From contig JALNZC010000034.1 in NCBI GenBank assembly GCA_023229525.1, positions 1 to 41,053 on the forward strand: 41,053 nucleotides of DNA, read 5' to 3'. The notes under the pieces were generated by a model. That model was not told the DNA's origin. It did not search any database and worked only from the letters and a program-made list of their open reading frames with translations. Below, piece after piece: positions 7,023 to 16,231 of this stretch (position 1 is its first letter; every line of letters starts with the position of its first letter). Both the position numbers and the translations under genes were made by a program. The stretch is from Bacteroidales bacterium. Its GTDB lineage: Bacteria > Bacteroidota > Bacteroidia > Bacteroidales > FEN-979.

Positions 7023-8645
7023 ATGCATTTCTCACAATCCGCTTGTACCGGCACATTACGATTCTCTTTCGTGGGCCTGCTTGTGCTGCTTGAAATCGCT
7101 GCTACCCCTTTCGACGTTTCAGCATTGAAGTCCGACACCACTTATTCGGTTTCTTTCCAACTGAACATGTCCAAAGCGGTGCAGCAACATGTATTTAATC
7201 CCGACTCTGATTTCGTTTATGTCATCATGGATCAGGGAATAGCGCCGATGAGGATGGTCCCGGGACCAAATTACAATTATACCTGCACTCTTTTTAATGA
7301 ACTTGATTCAGGAGTAACCTATCATTATAAATTCAGGATCAACGATGCGGTTTGGGAAACGGTAAACCGAAGTATTACTGCCCGTCCGGGAATGGTATAT
7401 GTAAAGGCCTGGTGGAATGATGAAGCCTTGAATTATACGCAGTTCATGGTAAATATGAACTATGCAGTACAAAGCGGATGGTTTCATCCGGAAACCGATT
7501 CCGTTTGTATTGTTGGCACCATGAATGATATGCAGGGTTCTCCCGCCATGCAACGGACCGACACCACGCTGGTATATTCCTATGTTTACACCCTGGATCC
7601 GGGATCCATCCAACAATACAAATACCGCATTAATGCTGATTCCAGCGGACTTGAATTGATGAACAAGCCCAGCCGGATCCTTCTCGTTCCCGATACATTG
7701 CTTGAAGTATCTGCAGATTTCAATAATTATAATCCTGCAAAACGTTTGATGACATTCCAGTGCAAAATGGGATATTATGTGAAAGCCCATCATTTCTACC
7801 CGGATAATGATTGGCTTGATATTGCCGGCAATTTCAATGGATGGGGCGCTAATGATGTTCTATTCGACCGGACAGAAGATACAATCTATACACTCGAAAA
7901 ACAAATGGATACCACCTGGTTCCGGAATGGGCCTTTCCTGTTCAAATTCCGTATCAATGGGAATTGGATCACCAGTGAATTGGCAGGCAAACCCGATCGA
8001 AGCTATACCTTACATGATACCGTGAATGGAAATCCCAATATTTTTTCATGTTATTACAATAACCTCGATCCCCATGTACTCACGCCACCCTGGGTTTATG
8101 ATGTTTCCATCCAGGGGATACTGATCAATCATGAGATATTGAGTGGAATGTACACTTATGAAAATATCAATGGAATCCCCGAAGCCAACACTACTTATCA
8201 GTGGTATCGGAGTACCGATCCACAGGGGATCAATCTGACTCCGATTGATACTGCAAATAAGATCACTTATACAGTCGACACCCTGGATATCGGTAAATGG
8301 CTGGTTTTTGAAGTAACCCCAAAGGCTGCATACGGGGATTCGGCAGTGGGGAAACCAGTCAGGGTGGTTTCAATCACAAGTATCGGAGGCGTCGGAATAA
8401 GCGAATTCAATCTGATCTCCAGAATTTATCCCAACCCGGCATCTGAGTTTATCATTGTTGAAGCCGGAAAGACTCTCGAACGGGTAGAAATTATCGATCT
8501 GACAGGAAAATTAATGATGGTCATTGACCAGCCTGAAAGCAGGGCCATCCGGATTCAGGTTGGCACGCTCCCGCAGGGAATTTATATTCTCAGGGCCTTT
8601 GCAGATGAAGGTAGAACCGGTGTAGTTAAATTTATCCGGCAGTAA
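7023..8645 (+). CDS. T9SS-exported protein with three CBM20/48-like modules, no catalytic domain
   Basis: This 540-residue secreted protein begins with a hydrophobic N-terminus (residues 12-34) that acts as a signal peptide. Three similar modules follow at about 38-135, 138-235 and 242-345. Each carries the pattern FQLNM..V....F.PD.D.VYV.G..N.W, then TYHYKFRIN..WE, typical of starch-binding or glycogen-recognition E-set folds. The third has the clearest motif (LDIAGNFNGWGAND). An Ig-like domain (about 355-450, TYQWYRSTDPQG) precedes a T9SS type A sorting domain (about 460-540: RIYPNPASEFIIVEAG, LTGKLMMVI, LPQGIYILR). No hydrolase motif is present. A role as a cell-surface glucan-binding protein is inferred. 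The 3' end overlaps the convergent pepE by 14 bp. Confidence 0.82.
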   Translation: MHFSQSACTGTLRFSFVGLLVLLEIAATPFDVSALKSDTTYSVSFQLNMSKAVQQHVFNPDSDFVYVIMDQGIAPMRMVPGPNYNYTCTLFNELDSGVTYHYKFRINDAVWETVNRSITARPGMVYVKAWWNDEALNYTQFMVNMNYAVQSGWFHPETDSVCIVGTMNDMQGSPAMQRTDTTLVYSYVYTLDPGSIQQYKYRINADSSGLELMNKPSRILLVPDTLLEVSADFNNYNPAKRLMTFQCKMGYYVKAHHFYPDNDWLDIAGNFNGWGANDVLFDRTEDTIYTLEKQMDTTWFRNGPFLFKFRINGNWITSELAGKPDRSYTLHDTVNGNPNIFSCYYNNLDPHVLTPPWVYDVSIQGILINHEILSGMYTYENINGIPEANTTYQWYRSTDPQGINLTPIDTANKITYTVDTLDIGKWLVFEVTPKAAYGDSAVGKPVRVVSITSIGGVGISEFNLISRIYPNPASEFIIVEAGKTLERVEIIDLTGKLMMVIDQPESRAIRIQVGTLPQGIYILRAFADEGRTGVVKFIRQ

Positions 8646-9381
8646 TTTTCAACAGAAAATCCAAGTTATCATCTTTGGTAAATTCCTGTGGATCCTTACC
8701 GAACCTGAAAACCCTTAAAGGTCTGTTTCCCATCAGTTTCATGGAGTTGCCTTCGACCCGGAGGATGCAGCCTTCCCGCAATCCGGCAACAGTAGTATCC
8801 CGGTTTACGGTCAGAAATTCCATAATCCGTTGTTCCCGTGTTTCACCCGCATGACCTGGAGAATTTGCATCGAGGTAATGCGGATTAATCTGGAAAGGAA
8901 TTAATTTCAAACAATTGAACGATGGGGGTTCGCAAACGGGCATGTCGTTGGTCGTTTTCATCGTCGGGCAGGCAACATTGGCTCCCGCGCTCCATCCGAC
9001 AAAAGGAATACCACGTAATACTTTTCTTCGGATCGCCTCCATGATCCCAAATTCCTGTATCATTAATACCAGATGAAAGGTATTCCCTCCGCCAATAACA
9101 ATTGATTCTGCTTCATTTACTGCATTTATCGGATTCGATTCCCGGTGTATGGAATTCAGGGTGAACCCCATCTCTTTAAAAATTTTCTTTACACGATCCT
9201 CGTATAGATCGAATGACTTTTCAACACTAGCAGGAGTCAGATTCACTCCGGCGTAAGGGATAAAAAGTACTTTATGGACACCAAATCCGGTCAGAAAATC
9301 CTGAATATAAGTTCTGGGCCATGTAAGGTATTCTTCACCGGCATTGGTGGAATTACTGATCAATAGAAGATTTCGGATCAT
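8632..9381 (-). CDS. pepE: Dipeptidase E (alpha-aspartyl dipeptidase, peptidase family S51)
   Basis: PepE is a cytoplasmic serine peptidase that cleaves N-terminal-Asp dipeptides. The 249-residue protein matches the E. coli enzyme along its length: LLLISNSTNAG at the start, IPYAGV, ESIVIGGGNTFHL, GIPFVGWSAGANVACPTMKTTNDMP, FQINPHYLDA and GHAGETREQRI. The catalytic triad lines up as S131 (GWSAG), D146 (TTNDMP) and H168 (NPHYL), with the same spacing as E. coli S120, D135 and H157. No signal peptide is seen. It is the only minus-strand gene within the plus-strand arm of the glucan locus and has no obvious link to sugar metabolism. Its start faces the MFS gene at 9459 across a 77-bp gap. Confidence 0.93.
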   Translation of the reverse strand: MIRNLLLISNSTNAGEEYLTWPRTYIQDFLTGFGVHKVLFIPYAGVNLTPASVEKSFDLYEDRVKKIFKEMGFTLNSIHRESNPINAVNEAESIVIGGGNTFHLVLMIQEFGIMEAIRRKVLRGIPFVGWSAGANVACPTMKTTNDMPVCEPPSFNCLKLIPFQINPHYLDANSPGHAGETREQRIMEFLTVNRDTTVAGLREGCILRVEGNSMKLMGNRPLRVFRFGKDPQEFTKDDNLDFLLKITAG

Positions 9382-9419
9382 ACTGTAATATTTGGTGCAT
9401 AAAAGTAATAGAAAGTTCT

Positions 9420-9427
9420 TACTTTTG
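9420..9427 (+). promoter_or_regulatory. -7 box for the first MFS transporter
   Basis: TACTTTTG matches TAnnTTTG, 31 nt upstream of the ATG at 9459. A TTTG at 9391-9394 is 25 bp away, longer than the usual 19-21 bp spacing. Confidence 0.4.
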
Positions 9428-9458
9428 AGGCAATAAAGAATAAAAAATATATCTCCTC

Positions 9459-10766
9459 ATGAAGGAAAAGCCCACATTGAAATTCTGGCAGATATGGAAT
9501 ATGAGTTTCGGATTTTTCGGAATTCAGTTCGGGTGGGGATTACAAATGGCCAACATGAGCGCCATTTACGAATATCTCGGCGCCCGTGCAGACCAGATTC
9601 CACTTTTATGGTTAGCCGCACCCCTTACAGGACTGATCGTTCAACCCATTATCGGAAACCTCAGCGACCGTACCTGGAACCGCCTTGGACGGCGTCGCCC
9701 CTATTTTCTTACGGGAGCCATCCTTTCATCCTGTGCGCTTATCCTGATGCCCAATAGTTCTGCCCTTTGGATGGCAGCCGGGCTACTTTGGATCCTCGAT
9801 GCATCCATCAATATCTCCATGGAGCCTTTCCGGGCATTCGTAGCCGATTTACTTCCTGAAAAACAAAGAACCCGGGGTTTCGCCATGCAAAGTTTGTTCA
9901 TCGGTGCCGGTGCCGTCATCGCTTCTGCACTGCCGTGGATATTAACCAATATATTCCACTGGGGAGCCGGAACAGTTGAAGGGAGCTCCATACCACTCAC
10001 GGTCAAATGGTCTTTTTATTTCGGGGCCACTATTTTTTTAGGGGCAGTTGTTTGGACCATCATCCGAACTCCGGAATATCCTCCGGAAGACCTGGAGGCT
10101 TTCAGAGCAAAGAAAAGGCAAAAGAGGGGATTGATCCCTTTCATCAAAGAAATTTTTCGCGCGATCATCGAAATGCCTGTGACCATGCGCCGACTGGCCT
10201 GGGTGCAAATGTTTACATGGATGGGCCTTTTCTGCATGTGGCTCTATTTTACCGTTGCCATTGCGAGAAATGTTTTCGGGGCAACCGATACGGATTCACC
10301 TCTATATAAACTGGGCCAGGAATGGGCAGGACTGTGCTTTGCCCTTTATTCCCTCGTTTGTTTCATATTTGCCTTCTTCCTTCCGAAAATCGTCGAAAAA
10401 ATCGGAAAAAAATGGACCCATGCGATTTGTCTTTTATGTGGGGCTACCGGATTATTATCTGTCGGGATAATTCACAATCAATATATACTTCTCTTATCCA
10501 TGGTCGGTGTTGGAATTGCCTGGGCCAGTACGTTGGCCATGCCATACGCCATCCTCGCGAATGCCATTCCTCCTGAAAAAACCGGGATGTATATGGGTAT
10601 TTTTAACTTTTTTATCGTATTGCCGGAAATAATCGCGTCCCTTGCCTTTGGCTGGATTATGCTTCATATCCTCGATAACAACCGCCTGATGGCGGTAGTA
10701 GCCGGAGGACTATTTATGATTGTTGCGGCCTTGCTGACATTGCGGGTGAAAGACGAAAAGAATTGA
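9459..10766 (+). CDS. MFS sugar transporter, SLC45/maltose-type
   Basis: This 435-residue inner-membrane protein has about 12 hydrophobic segments. The MFS signature between TM2 and TM3 is GNLSDRTWNRLGRRRPYFL (residues 66-84). This RxGRRRP form is characteristic of the sucrose/maltose SLC45-like branch. WILDASINISMEPFRAFVADLLP (TM4-5 region) is also typical of that group. Probable role: proton-coupled import of maltose or short maltodextrins from the periplasm. The substrate is inferred from the neighbours (malQ, neopullulanase, amylases). It heads the plus-strand run 9459-23394 and is followed 59 bp later by the S9-like lipoprotein. A paralogue lies at 16728. Confidence 0.85.
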   Translation: MKEKPTLKFWQIWNMSFGFFGIQFGWGLQMANMSAIYEYLGARADQIPLLWLAAPLTGLIVQPIIGNLSDRTWNRLGRRRPYFLTGAILSSCALILMPNSSALWMAAGLLWILDASINISMEPFRAFVADLLPEKQRTRGFAMQSLFIGAGAVIASALPWILTNIFHWGAGTVEGSSIPLTVKWSFYFGATIFLGAVVWTIIRTPEYPPEDLEAFRAKKRQKRGLIPFIKEIFRAIIEMPVTMRRLAWVQMFTWMGLFCMWLYFTVAIARNVFGATDTDSPLYKLGQEWAGLCFALYSLVCFIFAFFLPKIVEKIGKKWTHAICLLCGATGLLSVGIIHNQYILLLSMVGVGIAWASTLAMPYAILANAIPPEKTGMYMGIFNFFIVLPEIIASLAFGWIMLHILDNNRLMAVVAGGLFMIVAALLTLRVKDEKN

Positions 10767-10825
10767 ACAGCGAATATTGAAAATTGATTTTATCAACCGA
10801 GTACAGAATTAATAAAGGATATTAA

Positions 10826-12613
10826 ATGCATTCACTTAATAAAACAGTTGTTAGTCAATCATATCTTCTGGTTTTGCTGGGAATAATAAGCCTGGTTTCT
10901 TGCCGGCATGCGATGCCCGATCCACCGATAGCCAAAGAGGTCAGATATACCGATACCCTGTCGGGAAAAATCCGGCAGGATCCTTATCATTGGATGGAGA
11001 ATTACAATGATACTGCTGTTGTGAATTATATTCTGGCAGAAAATAAATATACTGATGAATATATGTCCGGGATTTCCGGTTTGCAACAATTAATTTGCAA
11101 AGAGTTAACGGAGCGTAACGGGGATTCTGAAGTCACGAAGGAACAACTGAATGATCCGAATTCGTGTCTAAGTCCCGACGGGAAGTTCCGTGTATATGTA
11201 AAAAATGGCCGGGAAGTCAGGGTTCATCAAATCGGTAAATCGGTCAGCGATGACCCGGTGATCTATACCGAAACGAGATCCGGGTTTACGATTAGTATTG
11301 CTTTTTCCGCATCAAAAAAATTTCTCTTTATCCGATCCCAAAGTCAAAATATGACGGAAACCCGCTTTCTTCAAGCCGGTTTTCTAAACTTGAAACCGGT
11401 TTTGATCCAAACCGGTGAAAATGGACTTTATTACCTGGCTGATCATTATGGTGATGATTATTTCTGGATCCTTACGAATAAAAAAGCGCCCAACGGTAAA
11501 CTGGTTCAAGCTAAAATCAGCCATCCTGGAGCAGATTTCTGGATCCCGGCTGTTGTTTATCACGATAGCACAATTCTTAAAGGGTTTTCGGTGATGAATA
11601 AGAAATACCTCCTTCTGCTCGAACAAAAATCACTCAAGGCCAGCGCAAGGATTGTGGACCTGACAGCTATCTACGATCCTACCAAGGGACAAAAAATCGG
11701 TTTTAATGACCCCGAAGGAGAACTGGTTTTTGCCGGTTTTGAGGCTGAAACAGGAAAAGTGTTGCTCCGGTATTCAAGTGTGGTTACCCCGTCCACCCTG
11801 TATACTTACGATCTGAAGGCGAACAAACTTGGAATCCGCTGGCAGGTAAAGATCAACGGTTATAAAAAGGAAAACTACGGAACCAGCATCGCTCGGGTCA
11901 AGACAAGAGACGGCTCATTCATTCCTGTTACACTTATTTTTCATAAAGATTTTGAAAAGCGTGACGGCACCAATCCATTGTTATTGACCACTCCGGACTG
12001 CCCTGACTTTGCAGGTCATCCCAAATTCAATTCCTCATGGATAAATTTGCTTGACCGCGGCTTTTATATCGCCATAGCCCATGTGGATGGCGAAAATGAA
12101 AATGGTCACTCACGGAATGATGAAAGTGGTCTTTTACCAGTGAACAACGCTTATGGTGATTTCCTCGATTGCGCCTCATTTCTCATCAGTCAAAAATATA
12201 CTTCAAAAGGTTTGATCACGGGTCTGGGCAGAGCCTCTGGAAGTAACACAGTGGCTACAGCAATCAATTCGCATCCCGACCTTTTTAAAGCGGTGATCCT
12301 GGATAAGACTTTAGTCGATCCTTTGCTCAATTTGAAGAATTCTTCTCTCTCCTTTTCCTTTCCCGATAATTTTAAAAAGCAACCATATCCTTCTATGTTT
12401 CTGATTGCCGGTGATCCGGATCAAAACCGCAATGCCATCGGGTTGATAAAAATGACTGCACTTTTCAGAAAATACAAGACCGATAAAAACGTCCTAATAT
12501 TAAGAACGGGTAACACTATATCAACCAAAGAAGAAAATGTATGTGAAGACCGGTACAGATCTTTTTCTGAACAACTGGCTTTTATTTTTTCATGTTATGG
12601 GCTGGAGAAGTGA
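10826..12613 (+). CDS. Degenerate prolyl-oligopeptidase-like (S9A) lipoprotein, catalytic Ser and His missing
   Basis: This 595-residue protein has a lipobox (LVSC, C26). The N-terminal pattern DPYHWMENYND is that of S9A peptidases. A beta-propeller-like region follows (about residues 100-370), then an alpha/beta-hydrolase domain (about 375-595: SWINLLDRGFYIAIAHVDGENENG, then INSHPDLFKAVILDKTLVDPLL). In active relatives the nucleophile elbow is GGSAGG. Here it is G468-R-A470-S-G-S, placing Ala where the Ser nucleophile should be, with a Ser one position later. The Asp survives (AGDPDQ, D532). The GHGG-type His segment is replaced by GNTISTKEENVCEDRYRS, with no His. It is shorter than usual (about 680-710). 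The frame is intact and the fold-defining segments are conserved, so it is not a simple pseudogene. A non-catalytic binding role is inferred. It lies between an MFS carrier and malQ. Confidence 0.8.
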   Translation: MHSLNKTVVSQSYLLVLLGIISLVSCRHAMPDPPIAKEVRYTDTLSGKIRQDPYHWMENYNDTAVVNYILAENKYTDEYMSGISGLQQLICKELTERNGDSEVTKEQLNDPNSCLSPDGKFRVYVKNGREVRVHQIGKSVSDDPVIYTETRSGFTISIAFSASKKFLFIRSQSQNMTETRFLQAGFLNLKPVLIQTGENGLYYLADHYGDDYFWILTNKKAPNGKLVQAKISHPGADFWIPAVVYHDSTILKGFSVMNKKYLLLLEQKSLKASARIVDLTAIYDPTKGQKIGFNDPEGELVFAGFEAETGKVLLRYSSVVTPSTLYTYDLKANKLGIRWQVKINGYKKENYGTSIARVKTRDGSFIPVTLIFHKDFEKRDGTNPLLLTTPDCPDFAGHPKFNSSWINLLDRGFYIAIAHVDGENENGHSRNDESGLLPVNNAYGDFLDCASFLISQKYTSKGLITGLGRASGSNTVATAINSHPDLFKAVILDKTLVDPLLNLKNSSLSFSFPDNFKKQPYPSMFLIAGDPDQNRNAIGLIKMTALFRKYKTDKNVLILRTGNTISTKEENVCEDRYRSFSEQLAFIFSCYGLEK

Positions 12614-12618
12614 ATCAG

Positions 12619-12716
12619 GACGAAGTACGAAGGACGAGGGATGAAGGACGAGGGATGCGGGATGCAAGATACTGGATGCTGGATACTGGATGATGGATGA
12701 TGGATGATGGATGATA
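12619..12716 (+). repeat. Heptamer array R3 (14 units)
   Basis: Fourteen consecutive 7-bp units: GACGAAG, TACGAAG, GACGAGG, GATGAAG, GACGAGG, GATGCGG, GATGCAA, GATACTG, GATGCTG, GATACTG, three GATGATG and GATGATA. The seven bases before (12612-12618, GAATCAG) continue the same register into the TGA stop codon of the preceding gene. Confidence 0.85.
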
Positions 12717-12766
12717 GTCTGTTGAGAGGATGACATTGGATTAGCTAATCGTTAAAATAGGTACCG

Positions 12767-12826
12767 GATTTTTGATTTTTGACTTTCAACTTTGACTTTT
12801 GAATTTTAGATTTTGACTTTGAAATT
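12767..12826 (+). repeat. T-rich degenerate repeat before malQ
   Basis: Roughly 9-11 bp quasi-repeats built on TTTTGA (ATTTTTGA, TTTTTGAC, CTTTGACT, TTTTGAAT, TTTTGACT, TTTGAAAT) lie 34-93 nt upstream of the malQ ATG. They contain several partial -7/-33-like TTTG elements, so the promoter may lie within. Confidence 0.5.
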
Positions 12827-12859
12827 TATCCTTATTAATATTTTAAACCTAGTAATAAA

Positions 12860-14371
12860 ATGCTGAGTGAACGTGCTTGTGGAATTTTACTTCATCCGAC
12901 TTCTTTACCCGGTAAATACGGAATCGGGACTCTGGGAAAGTCTGCTTTTGAATTTATAGATTTTCTTGTCAAGGCAAAACAACGGTATTGGCAGATTTTA
13001 CCTTTGGGTCCGACCGGATATGCCGATTCACCTTATCAATGTTTTTCAGCCCATGCTGGGAATCCAAACCTGATTGACCTTGATCTGCTTGTTAAAGCAA
13101 AATTACTCTACTCGGAAGATCTGGATGATTTTCCCCATTTTCCGGAATACACCATCTCATATGATGTGGTGCAGCATACCCGGTTACCATTACTTAAAAA
13201 GGCTTTCCAGGCATTTATAATGTATGCTGACAATACTGAAAAACTGGCTTATCGTAATTTTCTCAAAGACAATGTCAGGTGGATTAACGATTATGCACTT
13301 TTCCGTGCGATCAAAGCGAACCGTAATCAAAAACCCTGGTATCTGTGGGAGCCTGCATTGAAAATGCGCGAAACAGAATCCATTAAAGCTATTCAGACTC
13401 TTCTGCATGAGGAGATTGATTTTCACAAATTCATGCAATTCCTGTTCTTCCGTCAATGGCAGGCTATCAGGGATTATGCCCATAAAAACAAGATAAAAAT
13501 CATCGGTGATATTCCACTCTATGTCGCTTTGGACAGTGCCGATTCCTGGGCGAACCCTGAAATTTTTGAGTTTGATGCTGAACGCAATCCGATCCGTGTG
13601 GGTGGTGTACCACCAGATTATTTCAGTGAAACAGGCCAGCTTTGGGGTAATCCGCTTTTCCGTTGGGATGTTTTAAAAGAAACCGGATACAACTGGTGGA
13701 TTGATCGTATTAAAACCAACCTCTTTCTGTACGATATCATTCGCATCGATCATTTTCGTGGATTCGCAGCATACTGGGCCGTTCCTTACGGGGAAAAAAC
13801 GGCGATCAAAGGGGAATGGATATCTTGTCCCGGAAAAGATTTTTTCCAAACCATGCAAAGTCAATTCACGGAATTGCCCATCATTGCTGAAGATCTTGGG
13901 GTGATCACTCCGGATGTTGAAGAATTACGCGATGGATTTGGTCTTCCGGGTATGAAAATCCTGCAATTTGCCTTTGATTCATCGGAAAGCAACGATTACA
14001 TTCCTCACAATTATTCAAAAAATTGCATCGTATACACAGGAACCCACGACAATGATACAGTCAGAGGCTGGTTTGCGGCAGCCAGCCCAGAAGACAAGAA
14101 ATATATGCTGGATTACGTGAATGCACCGGAGACAGATATCAACTGGACATTCATACGTCTTGCATGGGCTTCCGTGGCAAATACCGCGATAGTCCCAATG
14201 CAGGATTTGCTCGGTCTCGATTCCACTGCCCGCATGAACCTTCCCGGAACCACACAACACAACTGGCAATGGCGTGCCAGGAGCAATGACTTTTCCCAGG
14301 CGCTGGCCGATAAACTTGGCCATCTTACCCTACTCTACGGAAGAGCAAAAAAAATAAAAAGTAAAATTTAA
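12860..14371 (+). CDS. malQ: 4-alpha-glucanotransferase (amylomaltase), GH77
   Basis: MalQ transfers maltodextrin segments between chains in the cytoplasm, turning maltose/maltotriose into longer dextrins and glucose. The 503-residue length is that of the short, Thermus-like form without the extra N-terminal domain. Motifs seen are GILLHPTSLPGKYGIGTLG at the start, WQILPLGPTGYADSPYQ, and nucleophile D297 (IRIDHFRGF). Acid/base E344 lies in IIAEDLGVITPDVEELR, and D397 in TGTHDNDTVRGW. No signal peptide is present. Malto-oligosaccharides imported by the flanking MFS carriers are the likely substrates, and the products could feed the branching enzyme. The neopullulanase gene starts 12 nt after the stop codon, so the two are probably co-transcribed. 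Confidence 0.95.
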   Translation: MLSERACGILLHPTSLPGKYGIGTLGKSAFEFIDFLVKAKQRYWQILPLGPTGYADSPYQCFSAHAGNPNLIDLDLLVKAKLLYSEDLDDFPHFPEYTISYDVVQHTRLPLLKKAFQAFIMYADNTEKLAYRNFLKDNVRWINDYALFRAIKANRNQKPWYLWEPALKMRETESIKAIQTLLHEEIDFHKFMQFLFFRQWQAIRDYAHKNKIKIIGDIPLYVALDSADSWANPEIFEFDAERNPIRVGGVPPDYFSETGQLWGNPLFRWDVLKETGYNWWIDRIKTNLFLYDIIRIDHFRGFAAYWAVPYGEKTAIKGEWISCPGKDFFQTMQSQFTELPIIAEDLGVITPDVEELRDGFGLPGMKILQFAFDSSESNDYIPHNYSKNCIVYTGTHDNDTVRGWFAAASPEDKKYMLDYVNAPETDINWTFIRLAWASVANTAIVPMQDLLGLDSTARMNLPGTTQHNWQWRARSNDFSQALADKLGHLTLLYGRAKKIKSKI

Positions 14372-14383
14372 TTGAAATCTTGT

Positions 14384-16231
14384 ATGAAGCGGATGGTATT
14401 GTTTTTCCTGGTTTTAATTCCCTTTGGTTTATTATCACAGGAATTCAGGCTCGATAGAATTGAGCCGCCCAATTGGTGGATCGGATTTAAAAGCCCGGAT
14501 TTACAACTTTTAATCCATGGGAAAAATATTGCGACGACAACAGTTTCTGTCGATTATCCCGGGTTTTATATAAAAAAAATTAATAAGCTGAAAAATCCCA
14601 ATTATTTGTTCCTGGATATGACGATCGGTCCGGGGACGAAATCGGGAATTGCAATCATTCAATTTAGGGTAAAAGATAAAATTGTCGCCAAATACCTGTA
14701 TGAATTGAAGGATAGAAAAGAGAAATCTGCCCAGCGACAAAGCTTTTCATCATCCGATGTCATCTACCTGCTTATGCCCGACCGGTTTGCAAATGGAGAT
14801 CCGGCAAACGACAACGTGACCGGAATGGTCGAAAAAGCAGACCGGAACAATCCCGATGGCCGTCATGGCGGAGATATTAAAGGAATTGCCGACCACCTGG
14901 ATTATATTACGGATCTGGGCGCCACCACCATTTGGATAACTCCGTTACTGGAAAATAACCAACCGAAATATTCCTATCACGGTTATTCTATTACCGATTA
15001 TTACAAGATCGATCCACGATTCGGCACAAACGAAGAATATGCCGGTCTGAGTAAGGCTATACATCAGCGGGGGATGAAGCTTATCATGGATCAGGTTTTT
15101 AATCATTGCGGCAGTGGTCACTGGTGGATTAATGATTTACCTTCACCCGACTGGATAAATGAATGGCCGGAGTTCACCCGGTCGAATTATCGTGCGGGAA
15201 CTGCCTGCGACCCCTATGCATCGGCCATCGACAGCGATCAATTTGTCCGGGGCTGGTTTGATACAACCATGCCCGATCTCAACCAGCATAATCCGTTCGT
15301 AAAAAATTACCTTATCCAGAATAGTATCTGGTGGGTCGAATATGCCGGTCTTGATGGCATTCGCCAGGATACTCATCCTTATCCATTTAAAGATATGATG
15401 AGCGATTGGGGCAAACGGATGCTGGAAGAATATCCCAATTTAAATATTGTGGGAGAATGCTGGATGAATTACCCCGCTTCCGTAGCTTACTGGCAGAAAG
15501 ACGCTTTAAATAAGGATGGGTATAATTCAAATCTCCCCTCGGTACTTGATTTTCCAATCTATGATGCCCTGAATAAGGCTTTTAATGAATCCGAAAGTTG
15601 GAATACCGGGATTCTTAGGCTCTATGATATTTTGTCGCTTGATTTATCTTATCCTAATCCTTCAAACATCGTAGTTTTTGCTGATAACCACGATGTAAAC
15701 CGGTATCTTGATTCGCAAAACGATGATATCCGGAAGCTTAAAATGGCGTTGGCTTTTATCTTGACTACCCGCGGTATTCCTGAAATTTTTTATGGGACCG
15801 AGATATTGATGACCACCGGGTCCGACAAAGGACATGGATTCATACGCAGGGATTTTCCTGGGGGATGGCCAGGTGATTCGTTGAATGCATTTTCTTTGCA
15901 GGGACGGAATGAAAACCAAAGCGACATGTACAATTACCTTCATACCTTGCTTCAATGGCGGAAATCAAAAGAGGTAGTTCAAACCGGTAAACTCAAGCAT
16001 TTCATACCGGAACATGGCATTTATACTTATTTTCGCTATAATTCGAAGGAAACTGTCATGGTTATGATGAATAATAACGATGAAACCAAAACCATCGATA
16101 CCAAACGATATAATGAATTTCTGAACAAGTATAAAACGGGATTAGATATTATTAACGGAACAGAAATCGGTGATCTGGCATTGTTAACAATCCCATCAAA
16201 AACGGCGCTGATTATTGAACTTCGGAAGTGA
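14384..16231 (+). CDS. susA: SusA-like neopullulanase / cyclomaltodextrinase, GH13
   Basis: This periplasmic GH13 enzyme hydrolyses pullulan, cyclodextrins and maltodextrins. I chose the ATG at 14384 (615 residues) over an in-frame TTG at 14372 because the signal peptide MKRMVLFFLVLIPFGLLSQ then starts properly. After it comes the cyclomaltodextrinase N-terminal domain (about residues 20-105, IEPPNWWIGFKSPDLQLLIHGKN), as in Bacteroides SusA. The barrel starts at VIYLLMPDRFANGDPANDN. Catalytic residues are D329 (DGIRQDTHPY), E358 (GECW) and D437 (DNHDVNR). A C-terminal beta domain ends with TIPSKTALIIELRK. There is no lipobox, so a soluble periplasmic location is likely. It follows malQ by 12 nt. 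The first base of heptamer array R4 lies inside its TGA stop codon. Confidence 0.92.
   Translation: MKRMVLFFLVLIPFGLLSQEFRLDRIEPPNWWIGFKSPDLQLLIHGKNIATTTVSVDYPGFYIKKINKLKNPNYLFLDMTIGPGTKSGIAIIQFRVKDKIVAKYLYELKDRKEKSAQRQSFSSSDVIYLLMPDRFANGDPANDNVTGMVEKADRNNPDGRHGGDIKGIADHLDYITDLGATTIWITPLLENNQPKYSYHGYSITDYYKIDPRFGTNEEYAGLSKAIHQRGMKLIMDQVFNHCGSGHWWINDLPSPDWINEWPEFTRSNYRAGTACDPYASAIDSDQFVRGWFDTTMPDLNQHNPFVKNYLIQNSIWWVEYAGLDGIRQDTHPYPFKDMMSDWGKRMLEEYPNLNIVGECWMNYPASVAYWQKDALNKDGYNSNLPSVLDFPIYDALNKAFNESESWNTGILRLYDILSLDLSYPNPSNIVVFADNHDVNRYLDSQNDDIRKLKMALAFILTTRGIPEIFYGTEILMTTGSDKGHGFIRRDFPGGWPGDSLNAFSLQGRNENQSDMYNYLHTLLQWRKSKEVVQTGKLKHFIPEHGIYTYFRYNSKETVMVMMNNNDETKTIDTKRYNEFLNKYKTGLDIINGTEIGDLALLTIPSKTALIIELRK

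Larger units (their letters stand above)
12614..12859 (+). other. Intergenic region with heptamer array R3 and T-rich degenerate repeat
   Basis: This gene-free stretch contains heptamer array R3 (12619-12716), a 10-bp palindrome ATTAGCTAAT (12740-12749) and a T-rich degenerate repeat of TTTTGAC/TTTTGAA-like units (12767-12826). No clear TAnnTTTG box at proper spacing from malQ was found. Confidence 0.6.

Noticed and set aside
10826..12613. S9-like gene as a frameshifted pseudogene
   Set aside because: The frame is continuous, has an intact lipobox and all fold-defining segments; only catalytic residues are lost, so I kept it as a CDS.
14372..14383. TTG at 14372 as start of the neopullulanase
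   Set aside because: It adds four residues before a signal peptide that starts naturally at the ATG at 14384.
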